Below, in pieces: positions 51,553 through 60,457 of a stretch of DNA of 64,000 nt. A program made the translations under genes and the position numbers. The notes below the pieces were generated by a model. That model was not told where the DNA came from, ran no database searches, and saw only the letters and a list, made by a program, of their open reading frames with translations. Position 1 is the stretch's first letter. Each line of letters starts with the position of its first letter. Origin of the DNA: Acutalibacter sp. 1XD8-33 (GTDB taxonomy: Bacteria; Bacillota; Clostridia; Oscillospirales; Acutalibacteraceae); NCBI RefSeq assembly GCF_003612555.1, contig NZ_RAZF01000006.1:62001-126000 (forward strand). The letters run 5' to 3'.

Positions 51553-52811
51553 CACAGTTTGGCCGGATCCGTCAGATACCCGGTGATGGCGCTGGCGGCA
51601 GCCACGGCGGGGCTTGCCAGCACCACCTCGGACTCCACATGGCCCATGCGGCCCACAAAGTTCCGGTTGGTGGTGGAAACCGCCCGCTCGCCCTCGGCCA
51701 GGATGCCCATATAGCCGCCAAGGCAGGGCCCGCAGGTGGGGGTGCTGAACACCGCCCCGGCCTCGATGAAGATCTCCGCCAGACCCTCCCGGATGCACTG
51801 GAGGTACACCTCCTGGGTGGCGGGGATCACGATGCAGCGCACGCCCTTGGCAACCTTCTTCCCCTTGAGGATCTGGGCGGCGATGCGCATGTCGCTGATG
51901 CGGCCGTTGGTGCAGGAGCCGATGACGCTCTGGTCGATCCTCACGTCGCTGACCTCCTCGATCTTCCGGGTGTTCTCCGGCAGATGGGGCATGGAAACCG
52001 TGGGCCGCAGGGCAGAGAGATCGATGGTGACGGTGCGCTCATAGACCGCCTCCGGGTCCGGCTCGTAGATTTTCACCTCGCCCTGGTAGCGGTCCTTGCA
52101 ATAGGCCAGGGTTTTCTCGTCCACAGGGAAGATGCCGTTTTTCGCGCCGGCCTCAATGGCCATGTTGGCGATGGTGAACCGGTCGTCCATGCTGAGGGCG
52201 GAGACGCCCTCACCGGTAAATTCCAAAGACTGGTACAGCGCTCCATCCACGCCGATTTCCCCAATCAGATGCAGCACCACGTCCTTACCGCACACAAAGC
52301 CCGTGGGCTTGCCGATGAGTTCCACCTTGATGGCAGAGGGCACCTTGAACCAGAGCTTGCCGGTAATCATGGCAGCAGCCATATCCGTGGAGCCCACGCC
52401 GGTGGAGAAGGCCCCCAAAGCCCCATAGGTGCAGGTATGGGAATCCGCGCCTACAATGGCCCCACCGGGGCCCACCAAGCCTTTTTCCGGCAAGAGGGCG
52501 TGCTCGATGCCCATCTGACCCACGTCAAAGAAGTTGGTGATGTTGTACTTATCCGCGAACTGCCGGGTCTGCTTGCATTGTTGGGCGGCTTTGATGTCTT
52601 TGTTGGGGGCAAAGTGATCCAGCACCAGGGCGATCTTATCCTTGTGGAACACGCCCGTGGCCCCGCACTTTTCGAACTCGTTGATGGCCACCGGGGAGGT
52701 GATGTCGTTGCCCAGGACCATGTCCAGGTTTGCCTCGATGAGCTGCCCCGACTCTACGGAGTCCAGCCCCGCGTGGGCCGCCAGAATTTTTTGGGTCATA
52801 GTCATTGCCAT
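51552..52811 (-). CDS. leuC: 3-Isopropylmalate dehydratase large subunit
   Basis: A 419-residue aconitase-family subunit of the clostridial LeuC type: [25 protein letters not shown] at the N-terminus, [24 protein letters not shown], and the [4Fe-4S] cysteines in SCTNGR and [13 protein letters not shown]. It acts with LeuD. ATG at 52811 with GGAGGG eight bases upstream. First gene of the run leuC, GNAT, (pyrophosphatase remnant), DUF3788/3795, tautomerase, cupin, leuD. Confidence 0.95.
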   Translation of the reverse strand: MAMTMTQKILAAHAGLDSVESGQLIEANLDMVLGNDITSPVAINEFEKCGATGVFHKDKIALVLDHFAPNKDIKAAQQCKQTRQFADKYNITNFFDVGQMGIEHALLPEKGLVGPGGAIVGADSHTCTYGALGAFSTGVGSTDMAAAMITGKLWFKVPSAIKVELIGKPTGFVCGKDVVLHLIGEIGVDGALYQSLEFTGEGVSALSMDDRFTIANMAIEAGAKNGIFPVDEKTLAYCKDRYQGEVKIYEPDPEAVYERTVTIDLSALRPTVSMPHLPENTRKIEEVSDVRIDQSVIGSCTNGRISDMRIAAQILKGKKVAKGVRCIVIPATQEVYLQCIREGLAEIFIEAGAVFSTPTCGPCLGGYMGILAEGERAVSTTNRNFVGRMGHVESEVVLASPAVAAASAITGYLTDPAKL

Positions 52812-52879
52812 TTTTGTTCCCTCCTGTAATAAAAGCTAATTATTCCCATCCGGTCCGGTAGGGCCGGAATATAAGGCGT

Positions 52880-53641
52880 TTACGGCGATTCTGGAAGCTC
52901 GCCACGGTAGAGCCTGTCCAGCAGGTCCACGCTGTCCTGATAGTAAGCCATGACCTTTTCGTCTTTGGCAAAGCCGCTGCCCTCCGCCGTCCGGATGGAA
53001 ATCCGCAGGCGGCCGCACAGCTCCGCCACAATCTCCGGGGTCCACTGGCTCAGCATGTCGCCGCCCTCGGCGGTGAATCCCTCCAGCCCCTTAAAGTCCT
53101 CCCAGGGACGCATGGCGTTCTCGAAGTCCTTGGCTTCTTCAGGCATGGCAGAGCCGTTGTTATATTGAAAGAAGCCGCCCAAACTGCTTTCCATGGTCTG
53201 GAAAGCGTCCTCGTCATGAATGAAGATCATGGAGGTGTTCATGGCCGCGTCCCCGGCAAAACGGGTATAGGCCGCCTGGATCGCCTGGTAATCTGCCGCG
53301 CTGTTCGTGCCGCCCATCACATAGTTATCCATCCGGACCAGCACTTCTCCGTCGCCGTTGCGGTCGCCGGCATATTGGGCCACCCGCTCCTCCATGGCCT
53401 CCAGCACTTCCTCCGGCAGTTTATAGGACGTGAGCACCCCGATGGTGTAGTCCGGCCGCTCCCGGGTCACTACCGTATAGACCAGGCTGGCTGCCACACC
53501 CAGCAGCAGCAGGATCACCAGCACATGGACTTTGTGATAGTGCCACCAATTTTTCCGTTTATCCCTGGCGGTTTTCAGCTCAATGACTCCGGTGTGGATG
53601 GTATCCTCTCCGGCGCCTACCAGATATCGTTCTCTAGCCAT
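52880..53641 (-). CDS. Membrane-anchored protein of unknown function
   Basis: A 253-residue protein with a 40-residue basic cytosolic N-terminus, one membrane span (VHVLVILLLLGVAASLVYTVV) and an extracellular domain of about 185 residues. That domain starts RPDYTIGVLTSYKLPEEVLEAMEERVAQYAGDRNGDGEVLVRMDNY, resembling a ligand-binding alpha/beta fold with an Asp/Asn-rich DRNGDGE loop that could bind calcium. ATG at 53641 has GGAGGTG; an in-frame ATG eight codons earlier overlaps that site. I do not recognise the family. It lies upstream of leuC on the same strand. Confidence 0.7.
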   Translation of the reverse strand: MARERYLVGAGEDTIHTGVIELKTARDKRKNWWHYHKVHVLVILLLLGVAASLVYTVVTRERPDYTIGVLTSYKLPEEVLEAMEERVAQYAGDRNGDGEVLVRMDNYVMGGTNSAADYQAIQAAYTRFAGDAAMNTSMIFIHDEDAFQTMESSLGGFFQYNNGSAMPEEAKDFENAMRPWEDFKGLEGFTAEGGDMLSQWTPEIVAELCGRLRISIRTAEGSGFAKDEKVMAYYQDSVDLLDRLYRGELPESP

Positions 53642-53754
53642 AGGGCAGAGCACCTCCGTTTTCAATCATATTTTTCTGATTATACCCCATTTCGGGGGAT
53701 TCCGCAAGACTTCCTCTCAAAAGGGGAGGCGAAAAAATAAAAGTTTACAAACGG

Positions 53755-53799
53755 GAAAAGGACGGGCAAAAAGCAGCCGCCTTTCACCTGTCCTTTTTC
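53755..53799 (-). terminator. Terminator of trpB-like gene
   Basis: AAAAGGACGGG and CCTGTCCTTTT pair across a 21-base loop, 30 bp beyond the stop codon on the minus strand, followed by TTTTCCC. Moderate strength. Confidence 0.6.
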
Positions 53800-53828
53800 G
53801 CGATTCCATCAGCCTGCTCTTTGAGTGC

Positions 53829-55202
53829 TCAGTCCACCGTGGGCAGCTTGGAGAGAGACTTCTGGATCTCCTCGTCCGTGGGGATATAGTTGCCCATCTC
53901 GCCCTTGTGGAACTTCTCGTAGGCCACCAGATCAAAATAGCCGGTGCCCGTCAGACCGAAGAGGATGGTCTTTTCCTCGCCCGTCTCCTTGCAGCGCAGG
54001 GCCTCGTTCACCGCCGCCAGAATGGCGTGGCTGCTCTCCGGGGCGGGCAGAATGCCCTCGATCCGGGCAAAATCCTCCGCCGCCTGGAACACGTCGGTCT
54101 GCTTCACGGAGATAGCCTCCATCAGGCCGTCGGCGTAGAGCTGGCTCAGCACGGAGCTCATGCCGTGGAACCGCAGCCCGCCCGCATGGTCCGCGCTGGG
54201 GATGAAACCACTGCCCAGGGTGTACATCTTGGCCAGAGGGCACACCATGCCCGTGTCGCAGAAGTCATACCGGTACTCGCCCCGGGTGAAGCTGGGGCAG
54301 CTGGCGGGCTCCACGGCGATAAAGCGGTAGTCCGCCTCGCCCCGGAGCTTCTCGCCCATGAAGGGGGAGATCAGCCCGCCCAGGTTGCTGCCGCCCCCCG
54401 CGCAGCCGATGATCACGTCGGGCTTCACGCCATATTTGTCCAGAGCGGCTTTGGCCTCCAGGCCAATCACCGACTGGTGGAGCAGCACCTGGTTCAGCAC
54501 AGAGCCCAGCACATACCGATAGCCGGACGTGGACGTGGCCACCTCCACCGCCTCGCTGATGGCGCAGCCCAGAGACCCGCTGGTGCCCGGGAACTCCTGG
54601 AGGATCTTTCGGCCCACGGCGGTGTTCTCGGAGGGGGAGGGGGTCACGTCCGCGCCGTAGACCTTCATCACCTCCCGGCGGAAGGGCTTCTGCTCGTAGG
54701 AGCACTTCACCATGTAGACCTTGCAGTCCAGGCCCAGATAGGCGCAGGCCATGGAGAGCGCCGTGCCCCACTGGCCCGCCCCGGTCTCTGTGGTCACGCC
54801 CTTAAGGCCCTGCTCCTTGGCGTAGTAGGCCTGGGCGATGGCGGAGTTCAGCTTGTGGGAGCCGGAGGTGTTGTTGCCCTCGAACTTGTAGTAGATCTTG
54901 GCGGGGGTCTGGAGCTTCTCCTCCAGGCAGTAGGCCCGCACCAGAGGGGAGGGCCGGTACATCTTGTAGAAATCCCGGATCTCCGTGGGAATCTCGAAAT
55001 AGGCGGTGTCGTTGTCCAGCTCCTGCTTCACCAGCTCCTCACAGAACACGCCGGAGAGCTCCCCGGCGGTCATGGGCTGGAGGGTGCCGGGGTTCAGCAG
55101 GGGGGCGGGCTTGTTCTTCATATCCGCCCGCAGGTTGTACCATGCCCTGGGCATCTCGCTTTCTTCCAGATAGATTTTGTAGGGGATTTTGTTTTCGCTC
55201 AT
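53829..55202 (-). CDS. trpB: TrpB-like tryptophan synthase beta (TrpB2)
   Basis: A 457-residue PLP enzyme of the TrpB2 group, longer than TrpB1. YYKFEGNNTSGSHKLNSAIAQAYYAK holds the PLP lysine; TETGAGQWGTALSMACAYLGL and IGCAGGGSNLGGLISPFMG bind phosphate. It makes tryptophan from indole and serine. No trpA is adjacent or in the window, so it may act on free indole. ATG at 55202 follows GGATGGAG. A T-box leader with a candidate UGG specifier controls it, supporting a tryptophan role. Confidence 0.9.
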   Translation of the reverse strand: MSENKIPYKIYLEESEMPRAWYNLRADMKNKPAPLLNPGTLQPMTAGELSGVFCEELVKQELDNDTAYFEIPTEIRDFYKMYRPSPLVRAYCLEEKLQTPAKIYYKFEGNNTSGSHKLNSAIAQAYYAKEQGLKGVTTETGAGQWGTALSMACAYLGLDCKVYMVKCSYEQKPFRREVMKVYGADVTPSPSENTAVGRKILQEFPGTSGSLGCAISEAVEVATSTSGYRYVLGSVLNQVLLHQSVIGLEAKAALDKYGVKPDVIIGCAGGGSNLGGLISPFMGEKLRGEADYRFIAVEPASCPSFTRGEYRYDFCDTGMVCPLAKMYTLGSGFIPSADHAGGLRFHGMSSVLSQLYADGLMEAISVKQTDVFQAAEDFARIEGILPAPESSHAILAAVNEALRCKETGEEKTILFGLTGTGYFDLVAYEKFHKGEMGNYIPTDEEIQKSLSKLPTVD

Positions 55203-55241
55203 GATTCTCCATCCTTTCGATATTTCTGTGTCCGGGGCAAT

Positions 55242-55562
55242 AAAAAACTGTCCCGGCAAATCATTGCTGGGACAGGAAAATAATCCTGCGGTGCCACCCG
55301 GCTTGACGCACAACAAACCCATATACGGAATGCATCCGTGCGTCCTCTCAGCGCGTACAAACCAACTATACGCCGGCTTTGGTAACGGAGCGCCGCTCCG
55401 GCTCGCCTAGTAGACGGCACCGCCCCCGCTTGGGAGACGCCGCGCCCGCCGTTCGGTCCGCCCTCAAAAGCCCATTCAGCCAGAGTTTCCCTGCCGCGCT
55501 TCCACCACCGGCGGCTCTCTGAAAATTCCACGTCCGGCCTACTTACACTTTCTCAAAGGGTT
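55242..55562 (-). ncRNA. T-box leader, candidate tryptophan specifier
   Basis: On the minus strand the leader has AGAGAG and GGTGGTGGAAG of stem I, GAATGGGCTTTTGAG with a candidate UGG specifier at 55472-55474, and the conserved T-box GGGTGGCACCGCAGG (55285-55299). A terminator follows (CTGTCCCgGC/GCtGGGACAG, 55248-55275) with six T. Uncharged tRNA-Trp would favour the antiterminator and allow trpB expression. The specifier is assigned by position and gene context. Confidence 0.85.
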
Positions 55563-55568
55563 GGGGAT

Positions 55569-55597
55569 ATTATAGACGAATTCCGGGGAAATGTCAA
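55569..55597 (-). promoter_or_regulatory. Consensus promoter of T-box/trpB
   Basis: On the minus strand, TTGACA (55597-55592), 17-bp spacer, TATAAT (55574-55569). A perfect sigma-A match. Confidence 0.88.
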
Positions 55598-55631
55598 GCC
55601 CCCGGAAAAGAAAATTTTTCCGCCGCCCGTC

Positions 55632-55805
55632 TTGAAGTTTTCCGCCGGATGGGGTATACTTTATATAGAAGCGCGCCCCAGGCATAGCGCGTCGGGCTGG
55701 CTCTCGGCTCGCGAAGCAGGCAGAAGGCGGAGGCTGGGTACGAAGCCGCTGGCTTTCTCCGGGACTAGGGGCGCTTTTTATTCTTGCAAAAAGCGCCCCT
55801 CTTGT
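55632..55805 (+). ncRNA. Candidate small RNA with divergent promoter
   Basis: TTGAAG (55632-55637), 17-bp spacer and TATACT (55655-55660) read away from the T-box promoter. No ORF with a ribosome site follows for 400 bp. About 105 bases after the promoter lies a perfect hairpin, AGGGGCGCTTTTT pairing with AAAAAGCGCCCCT (about 55767-55800). A short structured transcript of about 130 nt is possible. No known RNA family was recognised; the hairpin could also belong to the repeat family. Confidence 0.35.
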
Positions 55806-55839
55806 CAGGCTTCGCCTGCCAATTCACCCCGCAAAAATT

Positions 55840-56060
55840 GCGCTTCTCAGGTGTTTAAGGTCAAGAGAAAGACCTTGAGGGCGTTGCCCTCAAACTCCCA
55901 CGAGCTTTTGAAAAAGCTCGAGCAAAACTTTTTCCCTGGTTAGCTTAGCCCAAAACTCATACATTGTTCGCGACGAATGAAATGAGGAGCGGGTAAAAGT
56001 TTCGCCGGCCTTTCCAAAAGCCGCAGGGGTTTGGGGACAGAGTCCCCAAGGTCTTAATTT
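55840..56060. repeat. Dispersed structured repeat, copy 3
   Basis: Hairpins TTGAGGGCGTTGCCCTCAA, GAGCTTTTGAAAAAGCTC and TTGGGGACAGAGTCCCCAA, with the core TCCCTGGTTAGCTTAGC. The first 100 bases are almost identical to copy 6. It lies just before the SprA-like gene; the left end is unclear. Confidence 0.65.
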
Positions 56061-56078
56061 CCAGCAGAGGTGTTTCCT

Positions 56079-56891
56079 ATGATCAGTCCGGTTTCCCTTT
56101 CCGCACCCACCTACAATGTGAGTAGCATCTACAACTACGGCGTGCGCTACGCCCCCCGGATGGCCCGGTCCGCCCAGCGGGCCGCCATGCCCGAGGCCCC
56201 GGTCACGCCCGTGCGCCCCTCCCCCGCCGTCCGCTCCGACGCCCCCGGCCGGGTGGGCCTCTCCGGGGACCTCTGGGCCCGCTCCTACCACGCGGAGCAG
56301 GCCGCTCGTTCCCGTGTACAATATATGGGAGGGCCCCCCACGACTTCCGGAACGAAAGCAGGCGGGCTTAACCAGCCCTCCGCCCAGGCCTCTCCCCTCT
56401 CCCTGCCCGGCGGGGACCCCACGGCCCTTGCTGCCGAGCAGGCCGCGCGCATGCGGGTCCAGTACCCCCAGGAGGAGCTGAAACTCCCCGGCAGCGACAA
56501 GCTCCCCGGCCACGAGGGCGTGGACACGGATACCGCCCTTGGCGCGGACGGCGCCCAGGAAGCCGCCGACGAGGGCCGCTGCCAGACCTGCGAGGAGCGC
56601 AAATACCAGGACGGCTCCGATGACAGCAGTGTCTCCTACCAGACGCCCACCAGAATCGCCCCGGAAGCCGCCCAGGCCGCCGTGCGCGGCCACGAGCTGG
56701 AGCATGTAGCCCACGAGCAGGCCAAGGCCCAGCGGGATGGCAGGAAGGTGGTCAGCCAGACCGTCACCTTGAAAACGGACATCTGCCCGGAATGCGGCAG
56801 GGTGTACGTCTCCGGCGGCTCCACCCGTACGGTGACCAAGGAACAGGCCGAAACCCCTGATTCCCAGGGGAATCCCACGGGCCAGAAATAG
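56079..56891 (+). CDS. SprA-like putative metalloprotease
   Basis: A 270-residue protein. The first 150 residues are low-complexity, with a repeated AEQAARSRVQY / AEQAARMRVQY motif. The C-terminal 100 residues match the SprA-related (CJM1_0395) family: CQTCEERKYQDGSDD, SVSYQTPTRIAPEAAQAAVRGHELEH with the HExxH-like HELEH, then VAHEQAKAQRDGRKVV and CPECGRVYVSGGSTRTV. The HELEH sequence keeps His and Glu at H-E-x-x-H positions. Substrate and location are unknown. The ATG follows AGAGGTG; a strong terminator follows. Confidence 0.78.
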   Translation: MISPVSLSAPTYNVSSIYNYGVRYAPRMARSAQRAAMPEAPVTPVRPSPAVRSDAPGRVGLSGDLWARSYHAEQAARSRVQYMGGPPTTSGTKAGGLNQPSAQASPLSLPGGDPTALAAEQAARMRVQYPQEELKLPGSDKLPGHEGVDTDTALGADGAQEAADEGRCQTCEERKYQDGSDDSSVSYQTPTRIAPEAAQAAVRGHELEHVAHEQAKAQRDGRKVVSQTVTLKTDICPECGRVYVSGGSTRTVTKEQAETPDSQGNPTGQK

Positions 56892-56900
56892 GCATAGCTG

Positions 56901-56935
56901 AAAAAGCCGGAGAGCGCGCCTCTCCGGCTTTTTTT
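56901..56935 (+). terminator. Terminator of SprA-like gene
   Basis: AAAAAGCCGGAGAG and CTCTCCGGCTTTTT with a five-base loop, followed by more T. Confidence 0.92.
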
Positions 56936-57212
56936 GGGGAGTAATAGAAGGCCTCCAGGCGCGGCAGACTTGGTGAAGCCAAGTCTGCCGCGCCTTACGG
57001 CGCAGGTGTGGGCCTGCGCGGCCCACACCTGCGCCAAACTTTTTGAAAAAAGTTTGGATCAAAAACTTTTACCCTGGCTGGCTTTTGCGCACTCAGCTAA
57101 CCAGGGTAAAAGTTTCGTCCACCTTTTCAAAGGTGGTGGGGGTGGAGGGGGCAAAGCCCCCCTTGCCGCAGCCGCGTCCTTTGCGGCGGAGGCCCCCAGT
57201 AATAATAAAAAA
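56929..57212. repeat. Dispersed structured repeat, copy 4
   Basis: Ends TTTTTTTGGGGAGTAATAG and CAGTAATAATAAAAAA. It includes AGACTTGGTGAAGCCAAGTCT, AAACTTTTTGAAAAAAGTTT and CCACCTTTTCAAAGGTGG stems, GGGGGCAAAGCCCCC, and facing cores AAAACTTTTACCCTGG / CCAGGGTAAAAGTTT that form a large inverted repeat. The most complete copy; it overlaps the preceding terminator. Confidence 0.75.
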
Positions 57213-57217
57213 GCATC

Positions 57218-57264
57218 TTGACATTCATCCGAAATCGGACCATAATAGAATTGTCCGATTTCGG
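57218..57264 (+). promoter_or_regulatory. marR-MATE promoter and palindromic operator
   Basis: TTGACA (57218-57223), 17-bp spacer, CATAAT (57241-57246). A perfect 12-bp inverted repeat, CCGAAATCGGAC (57229-57240) and GTCCGATTTCGG (57253-57264), flanks the -10 box exactly. This is the classic layout for repression by the MarR protein encoded next. Confidence 0.82.
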
Positions 57265-57290
57265 AATATCTTTTTCAGGAGGCGCATCCC

Positions 57291-57743
57291 ATGAAAAACC
57301 CGCCTGTGGACCCCTGGCTGCTGGAATACAACGCCCTGATCCACGACAACGACAGCCTCTACCGGGCGGCGGCCCGGCGGCTGGGCGTCAGCGATTGCAC
57401 CCTGTGGATCCTCTACTCCCTGCGGGCCGAGAGCCAGCCCCTCACCCAGAAGCGGCTCTGCGGCCTGATGTACCTGCCCAAGCAGACGGTGAACTCCGCC
57501 CTCAAGGCCATGGAGGCCGAGGGAACCATCACCCTCTCCGCCGGGGACGACCGGCGCACCCGGGTGATCTCCCTCACAGAAACCGGGGAGGAGCTGGCCC
57601 GGCGCACCGCCGACCGGGTGGTGCTGGCCGAGGAGCAGGCCCTGGCGGGCATGGGCCGGGAGGAGCGGGAGCGCTTTCTTCGGGACTACAGAAAATTCAC
57701 GGACCTGCTGCGGCAGGCCATGTCCCAGTGGGACCAGTCATAA
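57291..57743 (+). CDS. MarR-family transcriptional regulator
   Basis: A 150-residue MarR protein: CTLWILYSLRAESQPLTQKRLCGLMYLPKQTVNSALKAMEAEGTITLSAGDDRRTRVISLTETGEELA covers the winged helix, with the DDRRTR wing typical of the family. GGAGG precedes the ATG. It is followed after 10 bp by a MATE pump gene, and its own promoter carries a perfect palindrome. It is therefore probably a ligand-released repressor of itself and the pump. Confidence 0.93.
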   Translation: MKNPPVDPWLLEYNALIHDNDSLYRAAARRLGVSDCTLWILYSLRAESQPLTQKRLCGLMYLPKQTVNSALKAMEAEGTITLSAGDDRRTRVISLTETGEELARRTADRVVLAEEQALAGMGREERERFLRDYRKFTDLLRQAMSQWDQS

Positions 57744-57753
57744 GGAGGATCCT

Positions 57754-59088
57754 ATGAGAATTCAGCTGTCCGACCATTTCACCTATCCCAAGCTGTTGCG
57801 CTTTGCTCTGTCTCCCATCATCATGATGGTGTTTACCTCCATCTACGGCGTGGTAGACGGGCTCTTCGTGTCCAACTTCGTGGGCAAGGTGCCCTTCGCG
57901 GCCATCAACCTGATCATGCCATTCCCCATGGTGCTGGGGGGCTTGGGGTTCATGATCGGCACCGGCGGCAGCGCCCTGGTGGCCAAAACCCTGGGGGAGG
58001 GCGACCGGGAAAACGCCAACGGCTACTTCACCATGATGGTGCTGTTCACCTGCCTGGTGGGCGGCGGGGTCACGGTGTTCGGCCTCTGGGCCATGGAACC
58101 CGTTGCCCGGCTTCTGGGAGCCACAGACGCCATGCTGGCCAACTGCGTGGTCTATGGCCGCATCGTTATCGCGTTCACCACGGCGTTCATGCTCCAGAAC
58201 GTGTTCCAGACCTTCCTCTCCACCGCCGAAAAGCCCAAGCTGGGCCTTGCTTACACCGTAGCGGCGGGCTTCACCAACATGGCCCTGGACGCCCTCTTCA
58301 TCGGGGGGTTCCGCTGGGGCGTGGCGGGGGCGGCCCTGGCTACGGGGATCAGCCAGACCGTGGGGGGCTTTCTGCCCCTGTTCTACTTCCTGCGGCCCAA
58401 CGACAGCCTCCTACGGCTGGTGAAAACACGCCTGGAGAGCCGCATCCTCTTGAAGGCCTGCGCCAACGGCTCCTCGGAACTCATGTCCAACATCTCCGGG
58501 TCCCTGGTGAGTATGCTCTACAATTTCCAGCTGCTGCACTTTGCCGGGGAGGACGGCGTGGCGGTATACGGGGTGCTGATGTACGTCTCCTTCATCTTCG
58601 TGGCGATCTTCATCGGGTACACCATCGCCGCCGCGCCGGTGGTGGGCTACCATCATGGGGCGGGCAATCATGGAGAGCTGAAGAACCTGCTGAAGAAGAG
58701 CGTGTTGCTCATGTTCGCCGGGGGGATCCTCATGATGGTTGCCTCCTGGGCTCTGGCGAGACCCCTGGCGGCGGTGTTCGTGGGCTACGACCCGGAGCTG
58801 GCCGGGATGACCCGCCACGCGTTCATCCTGTTCTCCTTCTCCTTCGTGTTCGCGGGATTCAACATCTTCACCTCGTCCTTCTTCACGGCCCTGAACAACG
58901 GCGCCATCTCGGCGGCCATCTCCTTTCTGCGCACACTGGTGTTCCAGATCCTGTGCGTGCTGGCGCTGCCCATGCTCTTCGGGTTGGACGGCATCTGGTG
59001 GTCCATCGCCGTGGCGGACGTGTTCGCTTTTGTGATCTCCCTAGGATTTTTGTGGGCGAACCGCAAAAAGTACCACTACTGGTCGTAG
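57754..59088 (+). CDS. MATE family efflux transporter (MarR-linked)
   Basis: A 444-residue protein with about 12 membrane spans: SPIIMMVFTSIYGVVDGLFVSNFVG and MVLGGLGFMIGTGGSALVAKTLGEGDRENANGYF at the N-terminus, and a second half repeating the pattern (IAAAPVVGYHHGAGNHGELKNLLKKS). Exports drugs or metabolites in exchange for Na+ or H+. It is in an operon with marR; GGAGG precedes the ATG. Confidence 0.92.
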   Translation: MRIQLSDHFTYPKLLRFALSPIIMMVFTSIYGVVDGLFVSNFVGKVPFAAINLIMPFPMVLGGLGFMIGTGGSALVAKTLGEGDRENANGYFTMMVLFTCLVGGGVTVFGLWAMEPVARLLGATDAMLANCVVYGRIVIAFTTAFMLQNVFQTFLSTAEKPKLGLAYTVAAGFTNMALDALFIGGFRWGVAGAALATGISQTVGGFLPLFYFLRPNDSLLRLVKTRLESRILLKACANGSSELMSNISGSLVSMLYNFQLLHFAGEDGVAVYGVLMYVSFIFVAIFIGYTIAAAPVVGYHHGAGNHGELKNLLKKSVLLMFAGGILMMVASWALARPLAAVFVGYDPELAGMTRHAFILFSFSFVFAGFNIFTSSFFTALNNGAISAAISFLRTLVFQILCVLALPMLFGLDGIWWSIAVADVFAFVISLGFLWANRKKYHYWS

Positions 59089-59112
59089 ATTGAATTTAAA
59101 GAAAAAGCAAAA

Positions 59113-59150
59113 GAGCTTCACCTCTGGGTGAAGCTCACATTATTTTAGCA
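59113..59150. terminator. Bidirectional terminator
   Basis: GAGCTTCACC and GGTGAAGCTC (59113-59122, 59127-59136), four-base loop, with ATTATTTT on the plus side and TTTTGCTTTTTC on the minus side. It serves the convergent MATE and CNNM genes. Confidence 0.8.
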
Positions 59151-59200
59151 TATTATCCGGCTGCTTGTATGCTAGGAGAACAGGAGACCCTTCGAGCGCG

Positions 59201-60457
59201 TTACGCCGATTCCTCCGGTTTGGCCAGAGCGGTCTTTACCCGGATTTCCTCGGCGCGGTTGCCTCCGGCTTTCGTCACCCAAAAGCTGATGCCCTGATAT
59301 TGGAAACTGTCTCCGGCTTGGGGGATGCGGTCCAGGTGCTGAGCAATCCAGCCGTTGACCGTGGAAGCGTCCGTCTCGCAGTCAAGATGCAGAAATTCGA
59401 ACAGGTCGTCGGTGCTGGCGGAACCATACACCCGGTAGAGCCCTTCGCCCAGGGGCAGAATTCCCTCTTGGACAACGTCGTCGTGTTCATCCCAGATCTC
59501 GCCCACCAGCTCTTCAATTACGTCCTCCAGGGTGACAATGCCCTCGGTGCCGCCGAATTCGTCCACAATTACCGCCATATGCAGCTTTTTCTGCTGCAAG
59601 AGCTTTAGAAGGTCGGAGATCTTCATGGAAGGGGGGATGAACTCCGCAGGCTTAAGAATGCTTTCGATCTGGCCATCCCAAGCGCCGCCGTAGAAGTCTT
59701 TCTCGTGGATAACGCCCACAATGCTGTCAATGGTTTCCTCATAGACAGGCAGGCGGGAATAGCCGGTCTCCCGGAACACCGCCGCGACTTCCTCCGCCGT
59801 GGCTTCTTTGGGCACAGCTTCTACGTCTACCCGGGGCGTCATGATCTCAATGGCCTGAATGTCGTCAAACTCGATCACATTACGAAGCATGTCGCTTTCG
59901 CTTTTGTCAATGCCGCCCTCCTGCTCCGCCTCTTCTACAATGGTAAGCAGCTCGCTGTCTGTGACGGACTGGCTGGGCGCGCTGCGCACCAGCTTCCGCA
60001 GCCCCTTTTTCAGCTGGCTGAACAAAAAATTCACCGGCTTAAGCAGGACGATGAGCGCCCGGATGAAAGGGGCGGAGAGCATGGCGAAGGCCTCGGCATT
60101 TTCTTTTGCCAGGCTCTTGGGGGAAACCTCACCGAATACGAGCACCACCACGGTCATCACCACGGTGGATACCGTGGGCCCGGCACCGTCTCCCAGTGCC
60201 TTCACAAAGAGCAGGGTGGCAATGGTGGTAGAGGCGATATTCACCAGGTTGTTGCCCACCAGGATGGTAGAGAGCAGCTCGTCATAATTTTCAGAGAGAG
60301 CATAGGCCAGCTGGGCTCTCTTGTTCCCGGCGGAGGCCAGGTTTTTCAGGCGGATGCGGTTCAGGGAGGAGAAGGCGGTTTCCGTTGCGGAAAAAAAGGC
60401 GGAAAAGGCCACCAGCAAAATCAGCGTGAGAATCAACGTGGTACTGTGACTGTCCAT
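59201..60457 (-). CDS. CNNM/CorC-type (hemolysin family) transporter
   Basis: A 418-residue protein: an N-terminal DUF21/CNNM membrane domain with about four spans (TLILTLILLVAFSAFFSATETAFSSLNRIRLKNLA to LLKPVNFLF), a CBS pair (MTPRVDVEAVPKEATAEEVAAVFRETGYSRLPVYE; KKLHMAVIVDEFGGTEGIVTLEDVIEELVG), and a C-terminal CorC_HlyC domain. Related proteins export Mg2+. The start is uncertain: the ATG at 60457 has no good GGAGG, and start codons up to 60553 lack one too. Confidence 0.88.
   Translation of the reverse strand: MDSHSTTLILTLILLVAFSAFFSATETAFSSLNRIRLKNLASAGNKRAQLAYALSENYDELLSTILVGNNLVNIASTTIATLLFVKALGDGAGPTVSTVVMTVVVLVFGEVSPKSLAKENAEAFAMLSAPFIRALIVLLKPVNFLFSQLKKGLRKLVRSAPSQSVTDSELLTIVEEAEQEGGIDKSESDMLRNVIEFDDIQAIEIMTPRVDVEAVPKEATAEEVAAVFRETGYSRLPVYEETIDSIVGVIHEKDFYGGAWDGQIESILKPAEFIPPSMKISDLLKLLQQKKLHMAVIVDEFGGTEGIVTLEDVIEELVGEIWDEHDDVVQEGILPLGEGLYRVYGSASTDDLFEFLHLDCETDASTVNGWIAQHLDRIPQAGDSFQYQGISFWVTKAGGNRAEEIRVKTALAKPEESA

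Noticed and set aside
53583-55283. 566-codon plus-strand frame over trpB
   Set aside because: Antisense of a gene with complete TrpB motifs and a T-box leader.
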